Shown here: positions 62,477 through 64,000 of the stretch, one piece after another
Numbering within the stretch: the first letter of the stretch is position 1
Layout of the letters: the number at the start of each line of letters is the position of its first letter
DNA from: UBA1926 sp002337215
Lineage (GTDB): Bacteria; Planctomycetota; Phycisphaerae; Phycisphaerales; UBA1924
Length of the DNA: 64,000 bases
Direction of reading: 5' to 3'
Assembly: GCA_963973795.1 (NCBI GenBank)
Contig: CAXBAF010000003.1
Location: 1 to 64,000, forward strand
Made by a program: the position numbers and the translations under genes
Notes under the pieces: model-generated
Databases searched by the model: none
Seen by the model: the letters and a program-made list of their open reading frames with translations, nothing else
Told to the model about the DNA's origin: nothing

Positions 62477-63523
62477 TCAGCGTTTCCGCAGCACGACCCC
62501 GTCCGTGCGCAGGCGCACGGGGTGCGCGGGCTTGATGCCCGTCGAGCCGTTGATCTCGAACCGCGTCGCGTGCTTGATCCGCAGCGATTGCGGCGTGGGG
62601 TCGTTGAGCGACCGGGTCAGCCATCGGGCGGCCTCGACGCCCAGTTGCTCGGCGTTCTGGCAGACCGAGGTGTAGGGCGGGAACGTTCTCTTGCGGACCT
62701 CGCTGTCGTCGAAGCCGACGATCGAGAACTCCTGGGGCACGTGGATCGAGAGCTCCAGGCAGCGGTGCAGGGCGCCCACCGTCGAGAGGGGCGTCGTGAA
62801 GTAGACCGCCGTCGCGGGGTCGTCGAGCGAGAGGATGCGGTCCATGGTTTCCGCGCCCGACTCGGGGCTCGACGGGAGCGGCACGATCAGGTCCTGGTCG
62901 ATCTCGATGCCGTGCTTGTGGAGCGCCTCGAGGTACCCCGCTTCCCGGTCGCGGTGGTCGGAGTCCATCACGGTGTGCGCGCCGAGGGCGATCCGCGTGT
63001 GCCCCTGGAAGATCAGGTGCTCGACGGCGCGCACGCTGTCGATCCGCGAATCGGCGTAGACATAGTTCAGGCCCGGCGTCTCGCTCCGGTCGGCGACGAT
63101 GATGCAGGGGAACCCCTCCCCGGCGATCTCCTGGGCGATCGTCGCGCCCGACAGCGTGCGCACGATCACACCCCGCACACCCTTGCGCCGGAAGAACCGC
63201 GTGAAACTCTCGCCTTCCTGCTTGTCCCGGCTCAGGTTCACGATCGTGACGTCGAAACTCTGCTCGTTGATGCCCTGGAGGATACCCGCGAGCATGGCGC
63301 TCTCGAAGTCGCCGAAGTTCGTGCGCACGGGGTCGGAGGGATAGACGAGGCCGATGACGTTGCTGGGCGTCTTGCTCATCGACGGGACGTAGCCCAGCCG
63401 GTTGGCGACGTCGATGACCTTCTGCTTGGTCTCGAGGTTGACCTCGGGATGGTCGTTGAGAGCGCGCGAAACGGTCGCGACCGAGACGCCGACTTCCTTG
63501 GCGATTTTGCGAACCGAGGCCAT
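62477..63523 (-). CDS. LacI-family transcriptional repressor
   Basis: 348 residues from the ATG at 63523, with AGGAG six bases upstream. The N-terminal HTH ASVRKIAKEVGVSVATVSRALN (about 2-23; hinge VANRLGYVPS near 41-50) is typical LacI. The ligand-binding core includes VIGLVYPSD near 58, GVRGVIVRTLSG near 115, and FSIVGFDDSEV near 249. It heads the operon with the binding protein and two permeases. The GTAAC-N-GTTAC palindromes at its own promoter, at the next divergent gene and at the GH16/ATPase promoters are its natural sites, giving substrate-induced control. Confidence 0.92.
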   Translation of the reverse strand: MASVRKIAKEVGVSVATVSRALNDHPEVNLETKQKVIDVANRLGYVPSMSKTPSNVIGLVYPSDPVRTNFGDFESAMLAGILQGINEQSFDVTIVNLSRDKQEGESFTRFFRRKGVRGVIVRTLSGATIAQEIAGEGFPCIIVADRSETPGLNYVYADSRIDSVRAVEHLIFQGHTRIALGAHTVMDSDHRDREAGYLEALHKHGIEIDQDLIVPLPSSPESGAETMDRILSLDDPATAVYFTTPLSTVGALHRCLELSIHVPQEFSIVGFDDSEVRKRTFPPYTSVCQNAEQLGVEAARWLTRSLNDPTPQSLRIKHATRFEINGSTGIKPAHPVRLRTDGVVLRKR

Positions 63524-63613
63524 CCCACACTCCTGGGGCCGGGCTGGGCCTGACGCCCGGCCGGGTGATTCGGACAAGACGATCTGGACGGGGGTGCCGT
63601 CGAGACGCCAACG

Positions 63614-63624
63614 TGAAACAGTTA
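63614..63624. promoter_or_regulatory. LacI-type operator at the lacI promoter (one mismatch)
   Basis: GAAAC-A-GTTAC differs from the GTAAC-N-GTTAC core by one base. It lies directly downstream of the -10 of the lacI promoter, where repressor binding would block initiation. Confidence 0.65.
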
Positions 63625-63653
63625 CAGTGTAGCCAATCCCACTGTGCGGCCCA
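63625..63653 (-). promoter_or_regulatory. Promoter of the lacI-transporter operon
   Basis: On the minus strand TTGGGC (63648-63653) and TACACT (63625-63630) with a 17-base spacer, immediately followed by the operator at 63614-63624. Confidence 0.55.
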
Positions 63654-63733
63654 AACCCCAATCTGGAACCCCCGGAACGAGCCCGCCATATCCGCTCGGA
63701 ACACCGAAATACGCCGTATCCGGGATTGCCGGT

Positions 63734-63762
63734 TTGTCCGAGAACCTTGTAACTGTTACGAT
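63734..63762 (+). promoter_or_regulatory. Promoter of the last gene of the window
   Basis: TTGTCC (63734-63739) and TACGAT (63757-63762) with a 17-base spacer. The predicted start point is near 63769, the A of the ATG, so the mRNA may be leaderless. The operator at 63749-63759 overlaps spacer and -10. Confidence 0.45.
63749..63759. promoter_or_regulatory. LacI-type operator upstream of the last gene
   Basis: GTAAC-T-GTTAC, a perfect 11-base palindrome, 9 bases before the start codon and 135 bases from the operator at the lacI promoter. Confidence 0.75.
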
Positions 63763-63768
63763 CTGTTC

Positions 63769-64000
63769 ATGCCACATTTCAACCTTGCCCGCGTGCTGTT
63801 CGTGTTCTCTTGCGTTCTCGCGTTGCTGGTGTCGCCGGCCTGCGCCGTTCATGGGACGGCGGATCACCATCCCGATCATCAGGCCGAAGGGCCGATCCCG
63901 GTGCGCATCGAGAAGACCGCCGACGGATACAGGATGCTCCGGGGGGGCGAGCCTTACTTTGTGCGCGGTGCGGGGGGCGGGGGCAACCTCGCGAAGCTCG
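63769..64000 (+). CDS. Secreted protein, probable glycoside hydrolase (partial, cut by window end)
   Basis: 77 codons are visible. Residues 1-28 are a signal peptide (VLFVFSCVLALLVSPACA). After a His-rich spacer, the mature part reads VRIEKTADGYRMLRGGEPYFVRGAGGG, split here as VRIEKTADGYRML and RGGEPYFVRGAGGG. That opening ('own name of the substrate pocket': GEPYFVRGAGG then a Leu-x-x-Leu helix) is common at the start of TIM-barrel glycoside hydrolases of the GH2/GH5 clans. The operator overlapping its promoter puts it in the LacI regulon. No ribosome binding site is seen. Family assignment needs the missing part. Confidence 0.6.
   Translation, partial: MPHFNLARVLFVFSCVLALLVSPACAVHGTADHHPDHQAEGPIPVRIEKTADGYRMLRGGEPYFVRGAGGGGNLAKL

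Overview
The window looks like a piece of chromosome from a marine member of the Phycisphaerae (Planctomycetota). It is GC-rich and tightly packed. Many secreted proteins end in a dockerin-like tail that closes with Gly-Cys-Pro (the 'GC-type dockerin' of Phycisphaerales). Others end in a PEP-CTERM-like tail (Pro motif, hydrophobic stretch, Arg cluster). There are three formylglycine sulfatases, several glycoside hydrolases and a XylR-type sugar regulator, which fits a degrader of algal polysaccharides. The taxonomic call is inference from protein families only.

Layout. 0-5.3 kb is housekeeping: an FG-GAP/dockerin protein, a UbiA prenyltransferase, the ribH-nusB-ftsY operon and a tRNA-Ser(GCU). 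At 5.8-8.2 kb is a secreted trypsin-like protease with a dockerin and a strong terminator. 8.4-34.2 kb is a polysaccharide-degradation region: sulfatase + sialate O-acetylesterase-like enzyme, two paralogous GH2/discoidin enzymes, a second sulfatase, a DUF5107-TPR protein, a XylR/AraC-type regulator, a pseudopilin-like protein, a GH30 enzyme, a small dockerin protein, a PEP-CTERM-like protein, a third sulfatase with dockerin, and galactokinase. 34.4-40.1 kb is a four-gene minus-strand operon (RraA-like, SMP-30-like, enolase-superfamily dehydratase, SDR) divergent from a sodium/solute symporter. Together these could form a non-phosphorylative oxidative sugar pathway. 40-54.7 kb is mixed: ABC-F ATPase, old-yellow-enzyme homologue, dockerin-gene remnant, PEP-CTERM-like protein, an amidohydrolase / lipid kinase / metallophosphoesterase operon divergent from a glycosyltransferase, flavin reductase, mraZ, cyclophilin and a hybrid histidine kinase. 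54.7-64 kb is a second carbohydrate locus: GH1 beta-glucosidase, MalK-like ATPase, secreted GH16-CBM6-dockerin enzyme, two permeases, a solute-binding protein, a LacI regulator, and the start of another secreted protein cut by the window edge.

How the parts fit. In the last locus, copies of a palindrome with core GTAAC-N-GTTAC lie at three promoters (GH16/ATPase, lacI, and the last gene). This suggests one LacI regulon for a beta-1,3-glucan (laminarin-like) substrate: GH16 cuts outside the cell, the ABC system imports oligosaccharides, and GH1 finishes them inside. In the large region, sulfatases, esterase, GH2 and GH30 enzymes could strip and cut a sulfated galactan-like polymer. Galactokinase and the oxidative operon would then take up the released sugars. 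Repeated TTGTCA boxes upstream of the first sulfatase, the XylR-type gene and the pseudopilin/GH30 pair are a candidate shared operator. Substrate names are hypotheses; nothing in the sequence alone fixes them.
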